A stretch of DNA of 64,000 bases, from positions 125,380,880 through 125,444,879 of the forward strand of contig CM051456.1 in NCBI GenBank assembly GCA_028274465.1, given 5' to 3'. The notes beneath the pieces are model-generated. The model was not told where the DNA came from and ran no database searches. It worked only from the letters and a program-made list of their open reading frames with translations. Source of the DNA: Plantago ovata. Taxonomy: Eukaryota; Streptophyta; Magnoliopsida; Lamiales; Plantaginaceae. The translations under genes were made by a program, and so were the position numbers. Below are positions 36,017 through 46,354 of this stretch, one piece after another; positions within the stretch are counted from its first letter, which is position 1, and every line of letters starts with the position of its first letter.

Positions 36017-36183
36017 CACATGAGCCCACAACTACTTTCCAAACCTTTCAATTAACATCACCAACCAAATTGACAAAATCAATTTGAAATTGACAAAATC
36101 AATTTGTGATGATCTTTGTACCATATCAGCCAGCTTGCAACAACTAAGCTAAATTTTAAGGCTCCTAATCATTTCTGCAATCA

Positions 36184-36189
36184 TATAAG
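36184..36189 (+). promoter_or_regulatory. TATA box of XTH
   Basis: TATAAG in the context tcatataagtac lies 62 bp upstream of the ATG at 36251, leaving a short leader of about 30-35 nt after a usual start site. Confidence 0.5.
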
Positions 36190-36250
36190 TACAGTACTGT
36201 TGTATACACACAAACATTCCATTCACTTCACTCCATAACCCCAGAACATC

Positions 36251-37553
36251 ATGGCCTTTTCTCCAGACAAATTCTTCACCTTAAGCATCCTAATATGCAA
36301 CCTAGTCGTCCTGGTCTACTCGCGTGGACCGGTTTACACCCCACCAAGTGTCGAACGAGTGACTGACCGGTTCAACCGGTTATCCGTTACTCAAAGCTAC
36401 AATGTTGGTTTTGGGGGCTCTAATGTTCATGTGACTAATAATGGGACTAGTGCTGATCTAATTCTTGACAAGTCCACAGGTTAGTACTAACATGTCTGGA
36501 ACAAATCAGTGCTTATGTTGTTCATGTCAGATTGTCTTTTTGTTCTTACTATGTCTCTACATGTACTGTGTTTAGGTTCTGGATTGTTCTCAAAGAACAA
36601 GTACTATTATGGATTCTTCACTGCTGCTCTAAAGCTTCCTGCTGGCTTTACATCAGGAGTCGTGGTTGCATACTACGTATGTCCTCTAGTTCCTTTCGAG
36701 AGGATGATGGTCCAATTCTTACTTTAGTTATTTTACCTCGTAAAATTCCAAGAACAAAATCCACGCTTCCAAGTTGCATACACTGAAAAATAGCCTAAAG
36801 TTTAGTAAAATGTGACAAGCACACTTATCCTGATCTTTTGCCAATGCAGTTGACTAATGCTGATGTTTTCCCACATAACCATGACGAAATCGATATTGAG
36901 CTACTCGGACACGAGAAGACAAGACAATGGGTCCTTCAGACCAACATATATGGCAATGGAAGTGTAAGCACTGGAAGAGAAGAGAAATTTTACCTCTGGT
37001 TTGATCCTACAGCAGCTTTCCATGAATACAGCATCCTCTGGAACAGTCATCACATAGTGTAAGTTCACATAATTCAAGTCACTTAAACAAATTAAATCTC
37101 TTGCCTGTGTTATCTTGTTCATAATTCTGATATTACCGGGGAAAAAAATTCAGATTTTTGGTGGACAACGTACCAATAAGAGAAGTCATCCACAACACCG
37201 CGATTTCAGCAGCCTATCCATCAAAGCCTATGTCAGTTTACACGACAATCTGGGATGGATCAGAATGGGCAACACATGGAGGAAAATATGGCGTTGATTA
37301 CAAGTATGCACCGTTTGTGGTATCTATGCAAGGGACTGAAATGGAGGGATGTGTTTCGAATCAGAAAGATGCTGCTCCAACATGTTCGAGGAGCAGCCTG
37401 TCGAGTATAGACCCTGTCGATGGGGAGCAGTTTGCCAAGTTATCGAGCCAACAGAGTGATGGGTTGAAGTGGGCTAGAGGGAAGCACATGGTCTACTCGT
37501 ATTGTCAAGACAAAGCTAGATATAAAGTCATGCCTCCAGAATGCAGTGCCTAA
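36251..37553 (+). CDS. XTH: Xyloglucan endotransglucosylase/hydrolase (group III-like XTH)
   Basis: Four exons in good phase: 36251-36479, 36576-36676, 36850-37058, 37154-37553, giving 312 residues. A signal peptide ([24 protein letters not shown]) sends it to the cell wall. The GH16 active site is [10 protein letters not shown] (about residue 123), with the nucleophile and acid/base Glu of ExDxE intact. The usual Phe in EFLG is replaced by Leu. A nearby NGS sequon fits the conserved N-glycan site. The C-terminal XET_C domain carries the paired Cys (CSRSSLS and [10 protein letters not shown]...PPEC). The enzyme cuts and rejoins xyloglucan chains during wall growth, or hydrolyses them in some group III members. 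The long C-terminus and the [21 protein letters not shown]-terminal block point to the group III (XTH27-33) side. The subgroup is not certain. Confidence 0.93.
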
Positions 37554-38264
37554 TACTGAACTAGTGAACTATTGTATTCTTTAATTTGTTCTTTTATAGA
37601 AACTTGTAAACAATACATAAATGGAGATTAATATTGTTTTATCACAACAATGAAATTGATTATATCAAGCTAAAATGTTAACCTGCAACCGGTATAACAA
37701 CACAATGACACACATTGAATGGGTAGTGCAGGAGCAATTCGTGATCAAATTGAATTATGAAAAAAAGATGGAAAATTAAGAAGAAGTATATAACAAGTGT
37801 GGTTCATGATGAGCTTCAATTCATATACCATATTAGAAAAACGGATTGCTAGCTGTTAAATTCTGGAAATCTGGTGTATACTTATTTGATTAAACATGTC
37901 ATGATATGATATAAATTAAGACACCCTAAGAGTATATACACTTATTTGATTAAATGTGGACTTCTTCGGCTTTCTGGCTGGGATCACATAATGTTCTTGT
38001 GATTGCTGAACAATATTTTGAACTTGAAAATTGAGTATTTGATTTCTTCTGTTTGTACAAAGATAATATCTTCAGATTCCCACAACGTTCCTAGAACAAT
38101 TAAGCATGACCAGCAAGGGGTAAAAGTGGATCATGAGACCACCAGAGTCCAACGCCTCTGACTCCATCAAGCCATCACTCTGCACCACCATATCCCCAAA
38201 GTCCACCATGGGGAGTCCAACGCCTCTGACTCCACCACAAACTACGACCACCACCAGAGTCCAG
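37554..38264. other. XTH 3' spacer with a small CTCTGACTCC minisatellite
   Basis: No gene seen. From about 38143 a unit reading agtccaacgcctctgactcca occurs twice, and a third, interrupted unit is split by the solo LTR (agtccag before it, cgcctctggctcc after it). Confidence 0.55.
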
Positions 38265-38545
38265 TGTTAACAAGGATGAATCGAAATGTAGGATTTCATT
38301 GATTGAGAAGAAAGGTTTACAGGATGATCAGAGATCAATGATAAAATGAGAGTAAAATGAATCAGTACAGAATCTGTTCAACTAATTCCTATTTATAATA
38401 ACTAACTAACACAGTGTACTACTTTCTATGCTAAACGTACAACACTAATCCCTTTAATTGGGAAAGTGTAAAACGTGTTCTGCAACTTACGACTTCCTCT
38501 GTTCTCTTTGTTCTTCCTTTATTTCTTCACCTCTTTATCTTCACA
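38265..38545. mobile_element. Solo LTR, probably Copia (fossil)
   Basis: The 281-bp element begins TGTTAACAAGG and ends ATCTTCACA, with an exact 5-bp duplication TCCAG on each side (38260-38264 and 38546-38550). TGTTA...CA ends are usual for Copia LTRs; no internal region or primer-binding site remains. It split the third unit of a small minisatellite. Confidence 0.7.
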
Positions 38546-38614
38546 TCCAGCGCCTCTGGCTCCTCCATGATCACTCAGCCCCACTACCACGCCACACCAA
38601 AACGTCATCGAAAA

Positions 38615-38771
38615 TATAAGAAGTGTACTTTCATATATAATTTGTAAATTTATTTTTTCACAATGAATTATACTTCGTAATTAATTTGAGGTGAAATCGA
38701 ACGTAAAAAAAGTCAACAAAATGGAATGAGGTTCTTCTAAGTGGACGGAGAGACGAGGAAGTAGTAGTTTG
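38615..38771. mobile_element. MITE-like repeat, copy 2
   Basis: This copy matches 4075-4205 over most of its length (aagtgtac, tttttcacaat, ttaatttgaggt, aaaaaaagtcaacaaaat) and ends ggacggagagacgaggaagta. It lies at the outer edge of the duplicated F-box promoter segment. Borders are approximate. Confidence 0.5.
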
Positions 38772-39079
38772 GACTTTGGACCTTGTTTTGATATCAACCT
38801 ATAAACGAACACGGTTGAGTTGACTTAGAATTTTAGAGCTAAATTGATCGATGGGCTTGAGTTTTTTTTCTTTAATCTCCACATATCAACTCTACATCAG
38901 TGTCAAATCATCAATCACAGGTGTGTATTCGTATAAATACAACACTTCATACGATTTGGGATGTATTTTGTAAACATCGAAATGAGGTGGGACGTTTTTT
39001 TGCAAGGGACCTCGACTTAAAAGGGACCAAGGATAGATGCAATTATCCGGATCCACCGGCCCGCCCGCGCGGCGCGGTC

Positions 39080-39088
39080 TATATATAA
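39080..39088 (+). promoter_or_regulatory. TATA box of F-box copy A
   Basis: TATATATAA lies after a short GC-rich stretch (ggcccgcccgcgcggcg) that is also present before copy C at 48304-48316. The coding ATG lies 580 bp downstream because the leader carries an intron. Confidence 0.5.
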
Positions 39089-39666
39089 TTGATTCCTGTG
39101 AGTGTGAGCCCTAATTTTCGACGTTTGATTTTTTTGAATGAAATGAAATGGGGGTGAATTGATCTTCCGTCATCGTCGTCTCCAGAAACTTCATTCCTGA
39201 AATCAAATCAACTTCCAGATCTATCAGTTTCAGGTATAATTCTCTGTTCATTACTTCATTTTATTTAGAATTATGATGAAGTACAATGCTACTGAACTCG
39301 TCTGTTGCTTGCTGCTTTTCTATTCAAGCATGCTTGTTTTTTTTTTTTTTTTTAAATCTGATTCGTCTTTCAAGTCTGTTTGTATCTACTGTTCATTACT
39401 TAGTTAGCTCGATAAATAAACCATGATATGTGAATTGTAAGGGTTATTCTGTTCAATTTCAGGTATATCTCTGTCCATTACTTTATTTGATGTAGAATCA
39501 CGATGAAGTACAATCTTGATGAATTTATCTGTTGCTTGCGGCTTTTCTATTCAAGGATCATTGTTTTCTATCTGATTCGTCTTTCAAATCTCAATACTGT
39601 TTGTATCTACCGATATGTGAATTGTAATGGTTATTTTTGTTCAATTTCAGGTTGATTTGTGAAACT

Positions 39667-41333
39667 ATGACTAGATCTTATACTAAAAAACGTGCTATTG
39701 CAAATGCAAATGATGATGAAGATTGCATTACCAGTTTACATGAAAGTGTCCTGAGTAACATACTGTCTCGGTTACCTACTAAAGATTCCGTTCGAACTAG
39801 TGTCTTGTCAAAAAGTTGGAGATACAAGTGGACCTACTCTCGTAATGTGGGTATTGTCACTCCGTATGTTGCAAACAACTTGGAGTCGTTTAATTCAAGG
39901 TTCCTTGACTTCATCAATAGGGTGGTGTTTCTCTCTCAGAATCTTACAAGTTTGCGCCTCGTCTTTACACATCGTTTCGACTCAAATAGTGTAAAGCCTC
40001 TGGAGACGTGGATATCTAATGTATTATTGAGACATAGAATTGAGAGTCTGAGTATTCATATACATAGTCTTGCCACAAGGAATGACCTCCCCTGTAGTCT
40101 TTCCACAAGGATTGACCTCCCCTGCAGCATTGTCAATAGTACTTCATTGAGAAAATTGAATCTATGGGTTCTTCCTGGAGGCAGGTTGAATCTTGCTGCA
40201 AAGAATTTCGCTCCTAATCTTGTTACTTTGGAGCTTTCTGGAGTAAACCTGAGGAATGAGAATTCTGAAATTAGCACTGTTACCTTCAATTTTCCACTAC
40301 TAGAAACATTTAAAGTAGTATACTTCAGATGGTTGAATGTCAAGTCTGTGGAAATTAATGCTCCTTTGCTCACCACATTCAGATCTGAACCAAGGTACAG
40401 CCTAAAGGAGTATTCTGTTGTCATTGTTGCTCCTAGACTTGCTAGTTTTACCTGTTACGTTGGTAGACCTGAGGAATTTATAATTAGGAATGGTTCATCA
40501 GTTGTGTCTGCGTTCCTGCTTGGTGACGATAAGGCAGAAGACTTTCAGGATCCTATGAAAGTTGGGATACGCGTTGCAAAGCTATTAAACGGGTTCACAA
40601 ATTTGGAGGAGCTGGAGCTGTACGGTGCCATGGGCAAGGTAATTATTCTTTGGTCATTCCTATGCTAATGTTAAACTACTCTATTTTATAAAACTTGGGA
40701 TGGAACCTGCTAATGATATGTTCTGCATTGTGTTTTTTTTTCTTCCTGGAAACATGAACTTGTTCTAACCCTGCTTCAATGAATATCTGCCTGTGTCAAG
40801 GTATTCCGGGTAGGTCCTCCTCTTTCTTGTCATGACAAGCTGACACGATTAACGCTGAGCTGTTGGTTTACTGTGAAAGAACTACTTAAATTCCTTCATG
40901 TAGCGCCATCCCTGAAATGCCTTAGTGTAGTTGTGGTAAGCCATCATCATAGACCTTTGCTGTTTTTTTGTCATCTCATTTTTGCAAAATGCTAAATCTA
41001 CCCCCCCCCCCCTCAATTTCTGCTTTGGAACAGAATGGTTTTGTGGATGATTGTGATTATGAATCGATGGAACGTGTACCATCCTGCATCGCATCTCACC
41101 TAGAGGAAGTCAAGTTTCCCGTCTTTAGTTGCGGAGGATCTAAAGAATACTCACATTTGAGAAACGTTTACTGGGATCTGGTAAGCTTTTTGTTGGTGAA
41201 TGGAGATAAGTTGAGGAAATTATCCATCAGTTGTTGTCCCGGTGACGATGTCAGTGGCTGTAAAATTTCAAGGTATGTATCAGCACTAGCCATACATTAT
41301 CCTGATTTAACAATAGATGTGAAAAGAAAATGA
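39667..41333 (+). CDS. F-box/FBD/LRR protein, copy A
   Basis: Three exons: 39667-40638, 40801-40935, 41034-41333, giving 468 residues. An F-box lies at about residues 20-60 (LHESVLSNILSRLPTKDSVRTSVLSKSWRYKWTY), followed by degenerate plant LRRs (LNLWVLPGGRLNLAAKNFAPNLVTLELSGVNL) and a C-terminal FBD domain (PSCIASHLEEVKFPVF...LVSFLLVNGDKLRKLSISCCP). Such proteins serve as substrate receptors in SCF ubiquitin ligases; the target is unknown. The ATG was chosen after a 5' leader intron ending in tttcag at about 39650. Compared with copy C it carries an extra repeat of LPCS(L/I)xxxTRIDLPCS. The leader segment at 39231-39345 is partly repeated at 39460-39570. A C14 tract lies in intron 2. Its tail faces an ALDH relic. 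Confidence 0.9.
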
Positions 41334-41693
41334 GCCTACTTCTCTTTGCCTTTTCTGTTTTCATGGTTTGTAAAGACTTGCAGTCCCTTTGAATTCCATG
41401 CTACTATGGCATTGCTTCTTTATGAAATGTACTGTACTTCTTTTATTAAGTTGTTGCACCGTAACAACTAATGAGATCAAAGAAGGCAATTTGACATCAA
41501 GAATGCATAAAATCTCCCAACATGTTGCAACCATGGAATATACAATCATTGACAGTAAAACAAAGGTTGCAAATTCATCGATCGTTTCAAGAACTATGTA
41601 ATAAAAATGTCGAACTCTTATTATCATCATCACCAACTCAATACATGAACACGCAACTAGACTCGGTGATTTGACTTGTATTGCTTGGAGAGA

Positions 41694-42120
41694 TCACAAC
41701 CAAGCTGGATTTTTTAGAGGTGTAACAACTGCCTTCACTTGCAAGTAGTTCTTTAAACTGTATTCTCCCTTTTCCTTTCCACTTCCACTCATCTTATAAC
41801 CACCAAAAGGAATTGCGGCATCAAAGATGTCAAAGCAGTTAATCCATACCGTGCCGGCTCTCAATGGCCTCATCAAGGTATTAGCAGTCTCAAGATTCTG
41901 AGTAAATACGCCAGCTGCAAGACCATACCTGCTGGAGTTTGCCCTCTTACTCTTCGCCAAGGTCACTGAGACAACGAAGCAAAGTTACTAACATCACCCA
42001 TATCCATATGTTAGGAAAAATCACATATGCCTCCCTTGTGGATTTAAAAGGTAAATCTTACTAGGTCCTTAGAGCCTATTAGGATTGCATGTAATTTGTA
42101 AACATTCAAGGAGCGGTCAG
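41694..42120 (-). pseudogene. ALDH2B relic: last exon and part of intron 10
   Basis: The sequence corresponds to exon 11 of the ALDH2B genes at 50747 and 57993 ([22 protein letters not shown] through ...[11 protein letters not shown] stop) plus adjoining intron sequence up to about 42120, where similarity ends. Near the exon start a gtgatt/agt difference leaves KSKRANSS instead of EVIKRANSS, so the frame is shifted by two bases. All ten upstream exons are absent. It lies tail to tail with F-box copy A, as the complete ALDH2B gene does with copy C. Confidence 0.88.
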
Positions 42121-42348
42121 ATTGCATGCATAGTCTTTCTAAATTGCACATTCATGATATGGACGAAGAAGAAACACAATCTTTTCTAATATAAAAATTA
42201 TATCGAGCTAAAATACATAATAGAGTGCTTATAAGCATCTCACATGGACTGAAAAGCTAGCCGTAAGAGTAAATTGACTTTAGAGAAGGCATGTAATAGT
42301 ATTAATTATTTATCATTACTTTTCATACACTAATATTGCCACTAAAAT

Positions 42349-43187
42349 TGTAACGACCCAAAAATTCGGTAATTCGAATTAAAGCGTTTTAGCACGACCC
42401 AAAGCGCGGAAGCTAAAGTTCGTACGTCTTAGATTGTTGGCCCATGTTTTATTCCTTGATTTTCAGACCAACTCATCTTGTAAAACCTAGCCCAAACACT
42501 GACTTATCATAATTAAACCCTCCCTAATCCTACACGACAAACTCACTCACGTTACTCCAGCCACCAACCCTAAAAAAAAAACCCTACCCGGACCCTTTTA
42601 AAACTTTTAAAAGGGTCCGTGTAGGGTCTGGGTCCGGGTCCGGACCCTAGACCCGCAAATTTTCTTTTCTTTTTTCTCAAAAAAAATATTTTTCGAACAA
42701 AAAAATAATTAAAAAAAAAAGTTCGCGGGTCTAGGATCCTAGGGTCTGGACCCTACCTAGACCCATCGGGTCTAAAGTTTAGGGTCCAAATGGGTCTTTT
42801 CTCATCTAGTGTAGGGTTCGGATTCGGATTTAAAATATAGGGTCTTTAAAAAGGTATGGGTAAGGGTAGGGTCCGGACCCTACCCATTGAGAGACCTAGG
42901 TGATCATACCACGAGTACAATATTATATGTTTCATTCTAAGTCATTTTTGTTCATTCTCAAGCATTATGCATTGTTTTATAATTCGTGACTCAGGAAGGA
43001 GAATTTATACGAACTGGATGATGTTAAATCATTTCCGCTGCACCACTTTATTGTATACGGATTCTAACGCTCCAGTCGTCTCAAACGTTTTATATTTCAA
43101 AGTTTAAATTCGCCCATTTCAAAGGCCTCACAACTTTGTGCGAACTGTATTTTTGATAGTTCGCCTATTAAAATTCGGGGCGTTACA
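42349..43187. mobile_element. Solo LTR (fossil) with a palindromic GGGTCC-rich core
   Basis: The 839-bp element begins TGTAACGACCC, ends GGGGCGTTACA and is flanked by the exact 5-bp duplication AAAAT (42344-42348 and 43188-43192). The middle (about 42575-42900) is packed with ggaccc/gggtcc words and has a 31-bp perfect palindrome at 42589-42619 (15-nt arms). This core may be a second, nested element. No internal coding region remains. Confidence 0.8.
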
Positions 43188-43680
43188 AAAATAGTATATA
43201 CTACTAATTCTAGATTATATTGATAAAACAATAGCGAAATTATATTATGAAAATGATACCATGTAAAAATTAATTGAGTGAGAAAAATGAAGTGATGAAA
43301 AGTTATATAAATACGAAACATAATGAAATACGAGTAAAATAATCAAATAAAGTTGAACTGGAATGAATTAATTCGTACTAGTATATAAAACAAGCAAAGT
43401 TGAACCTAAACACGAAACATAATGAACTTGAAATAAAATGAATATACAATTTTTTCTTAAAACAACAGAAAACATACGATTTTATGATTTTTATCTCTAT
43501 CAAGTGTAAAAAACTGAAGGGGTGTTTTTGCAATTTACAACAAGGAAAAATAAAAAGAAGAACAAAATTTCTATTTTGTTCTTGCTTGCAGGTGAGAGAT
43601 TCTCTGTGATTCACCTGCTTTCAGACACTCTGAAGCAAAAAAGCAACTTAGCTAGCTGCAAAAGATGGTGATGACTGATG

Positions 43681-44171
43681 ATGGCGGCCGCGCTAGGAGA
43701 ATTTCCGGAAGATTCTCACCATCAAAACACATGTCTGGTAGCCAATAGTGTCTTCAAGATTCTACAATCTAAACTGCCACTAGGCCCCACTACCAACAAC
43801 AAAATACCAGATTGGATTTCAGTCAAGTAAAGAAGTGCAGTGATGCTACTTCCCTGTTTGATCATATGATTAGGATGAAACCTCTTCCTTCTGGTTTTGA
43901 TTTCAATAAATTATTGAGTTTGGCTGTTGATATGGGATGCTATTCGATTGTTCTCCGTATGTTCCAGGAAATGCGTCACTTGATCTCTCATTCTCACATT
44001 CGATATTTGACATGTCTTTGTTCCGTTTTATGCTGAAAGTGAAACCTCTTCCCTTTATCATTCCTTTCAATCAATTACTTAGTTTGGTTGTTGATATGGA
44101 ACACTACTCTGTTGCCCTTGATATGTTCAAGAAAATTCGTCATTTGGGTGTCCTTTCTGATGTTTGCACAC

Positions 44172-44174
<3 letters not shown>
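43681..44174 (+). pseudogene. Rf-type PPR gene relic
   Basis: The sequence starts with ATG GCG GCC and has a short N-terminal frame. A frame shift then leads into two P-class pentatricopeptide repeats: DATSLFDHMIRMKPLPSGFDF / NKLLSLAVDMGCYSIVLRMFQ, then VKPLPFIIPFNQLLSLVVDM / EHYSVALDMFKKIRHLG. The frame shifts again between the repeats and the sequence stops at the AT microsatellite at 44175. Complete members of this class carry ten or more repeats, so this is a 5' fragment. Such proteins act on mitochondrial transcripts in functional form. Confidence 0.8.

Positions 44175-44264
<90 letters not shown>
44175..44264. repeat. (AT)45 microsatellite
   Basis: Ninety bases of perfect AT repeat end the PPR relic. 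The YIYIYI-type open frames on both strands here are products of the repeat. Confidence 0.98.
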
Positions 44265-44267
<3 letters not shown>

Positions 44268-44440
44268 GTGCACTCAGCACTTAACATGATGAAAATACAT
44301 GCAGATGTGAGATGACATTGCAAGGTAATGAACAAAGTGTTTTCAAATCACAGGTAGCTTGTATCTGTTGCCTTCATAGTTTGTACTTCCTTGCTCACCA
44401 GATGGATGGGGGCTTCGGTTGAAACTCTTCGCTCACAATT

Positions 44441-45469
44441 TTACGTTCTCACTAGACTCCACTGCTTTTTGTATTTTGTTCGAATCAACTTCTTGGGTTC
44501 CATCAGGAGACAATTTTCCTTTTGTCTTATCAAGAGCCATCCAAGAGCGTCAGGAAGTTGCCCCCAAGCTTTCAATAGCTTCGGAGGAGACCTTTTCTTC
44601 ATTGTCCTAATCAAGTCTGTAGCTTTGTTTTTATGTCCCAGCCCCTCTGCCAAACATTTCATCGTGTCAAAATCCGGAACCTTGAGGTCTCGCAGACTTT
44701 TCAGAAACACCTTATAAGCAGTCAAAAACTCTCCCACCTTACAATTATGGTTCACCAGATCCCTATAAGTACCATGAGCCGGGTTACAGCCTTTCTGCCC
44801 CAACAACTGATCATACGCCTCGTTAGCTTCCTTCATCATTCCGTTTTCACAATAGAACTTTATGATAGTGTTATACGTAATGCCATTGTATACTATCCCC
44901 GCGCTGTTCATTTCTTCGATTAGCCTTTTAAATCCATCTGTATCGCCATCTCGAAAGCTTTGAAGCTTGACATTGTAAGCGCTAACATCTGGTTTGAATC
45001 CATTCCCCTTCACCATCTCATCCCAAAAAGTTTCTGCCTCTTGGGCCTTTCCATTGAGGTAAAAATGATGTAATATAGTGTCGAATGCAATAGCATCAAG
45101 ATCAAGTCCTTTATCCCGCATTTCATTTATCTTTTGGATCGCGATTTCAGGCGAATCTACTTCACAGTAACCCTTAATTAGTATACCATACGAGACCTTA
45201 TCAGGCGAAAACCCGAATTTAACAGGAAAGGCATGAAAATAAGTAATAACATTATCAAACAGCTTGGAGTGCACACAAGCAGAGAGTAGGGTATTAAAGG
45301 AAAGCGCAGAGCGTGGCGTACCAAATTCGGTCATTTGCTCGTACGTTTTGAGAGCTTTATCGAACATTCCAGCGACACCGTAGGATCGAATTAGAGAGCT
45401 GACCAAGTGTTCCTCGGTTATATAGGGGCTGCTGGACTTGAGAGATTCGAGTAAGGTTTCGGTGTGCAT
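44441..45469 (-). CDS. Pentatricopeptide repeat protein (P class), 5'-truncated
   Basis: The 342-codon open frame has about seven PPR motifs: LVSSLIRSYGVAGMFDKALK, ALSFNTLLSACVHSKLFDNV, VSYGILIKGYCEVDSPEIAI, AIAFDTILHHFYLNGKAQEA, VSAYNVKLQSFRDG, GITYNTIIKFYCENGMMKEA, and a C-terminal block. The arrangement resembles the small mitochondrial PPR proteins of the Arabidopsis At4g36680/At2g18520 type, which begin with a transit peptide and about 60-80 further residues before this point. Here the frame starts inside ETLLESLKSSSPYI; the sequence upstream (45470-45610) has stops in frame and no targeting peptide was found. It could be a truncated duplicate or have an unrecognised upstream exon. An RNA-binding organellar role is family knowledge only. 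Confidence 0.75.
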   Translation of the reverse strand: MHTETLLESLKSSSPYITEEHLVSSLIRSYGVAGMFDKALKTYEQMTEFGTPRSALSFNTLLSACVHSKLFDNVITYFHAFPVKFGFSPDKVSYGILIKGYCEVDSPEIAIQKINEMRDKGLDLDAIAFDTILHHFYLNGKAQEAETFWDEMVKGNGFKPDVSAYNVKLQSFRDGDTDGFKRLIEEMNSAGIVYNGITYNTIIKFYCENGMMKEANEAYDQLLGQKGCNPAHGTYRDLVNHNCKVGEFLTAYKVFLKSLRDLKVPDFDTMKCLAEGLGHKNKATDLIRTMKKRSPPKLLKAWGQLPDALGWLLIRQKENCLLMEPKKLIRTKYKKQWSLVRT

Positions 45470-45690
45470 CTCGCTTTGTCAACAACCTCAAAACCAAAAC
45501 AAAATGAGCAAGTCAAGAACTTGAGCGTTGACTTTCTTTGATCCAATCGAAAAAAGTGTGTACATAAAAAGAAAATTCCATTTTTGCTAGCCATGCTACC
45601 CATTGACCACATGTCCGTGTCGGTTACAAGTTTTATTAAAAACTCTGACGGTTAGAATTTTATCGGCTCCCAATTCCATATTGTGCCCAC

Positions 45691-45753
45691 TCAAATATAT
45701 CAAAGCAGTTAGTCCATATTATGCCGCTCTCACTTCACTCATCAAGATATTAA
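45691..45753 (-). pseudogene. Small ALDH2B exon-11 scrap
   Basis: tcaaatatatcaaagcagtt followed by agtccata and ctcatcaagatatta aligns with the antisense of ALDH2B exon 11 (the VWINCFDxFDA region) with several substitutions and small gaps. It lies between the PPR gene and F-box copy B. Confidence 0.65.
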
Positions 45754-46354
45754 GTGGGTGGGTTGGGTGTGTAAGAACCACTACATTTATTTATGCAGTG
45801 GGTCGGACTTTGATGCGTACTTCTAATTTATGTAGTGGATCAGGTCATGTTATCTTTTATTTGGAGCTGAAAAATTATTTGGACTCAGGTTAAAAAGTTG
45901 AATTTTACTAGTTGTATTTTGGACCTTGTTTTGACATAGACCAATGAAATGAACACGGGTTGAGTTGACTTAAATTTAAATGTTGGAGCTAAACCGACCC
46001 ATGGGCTTGAGTTTGCTTTACCGGATAGTAGGTAGTAGCAAGTTTTAAGCCCTTACATCTCCTAGTCGGTTAGATATACTCCCTTTGCACCATAATGTTT
46101 ACCATTTTGCATTTTTTGATAAATATTTTTTTGCTTTGATTACAAATTACTGTTAAATAATAATAATAATAATAATAAAATATAACTAAAATATAATGTG
46201 AAATGGGCATCAATTTAGGCTCGATTGTAGGTTGAAAACTTAGTGCCGAACCGATTAGTCGATAATAGTCTTCACACATGTGTAAGTAGAGACATGTTTA
46301 TGGAGCTGTTGAATTTTTTATTTTTTTTTTATCTCCACAAATCGACTCCACATC

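Noticed and set aside
44075-44335. Open frames reading YIYIYI on both strands
   Set aside because: They are translations of the (AT)45 microsatellite.
46076-46300. Complete Stowaway MITE upstream of F-box copy B
   Set aside because: One terminus (tactccctttgcacc) is clear but no matching right end was found, so only the left end is mentioned.
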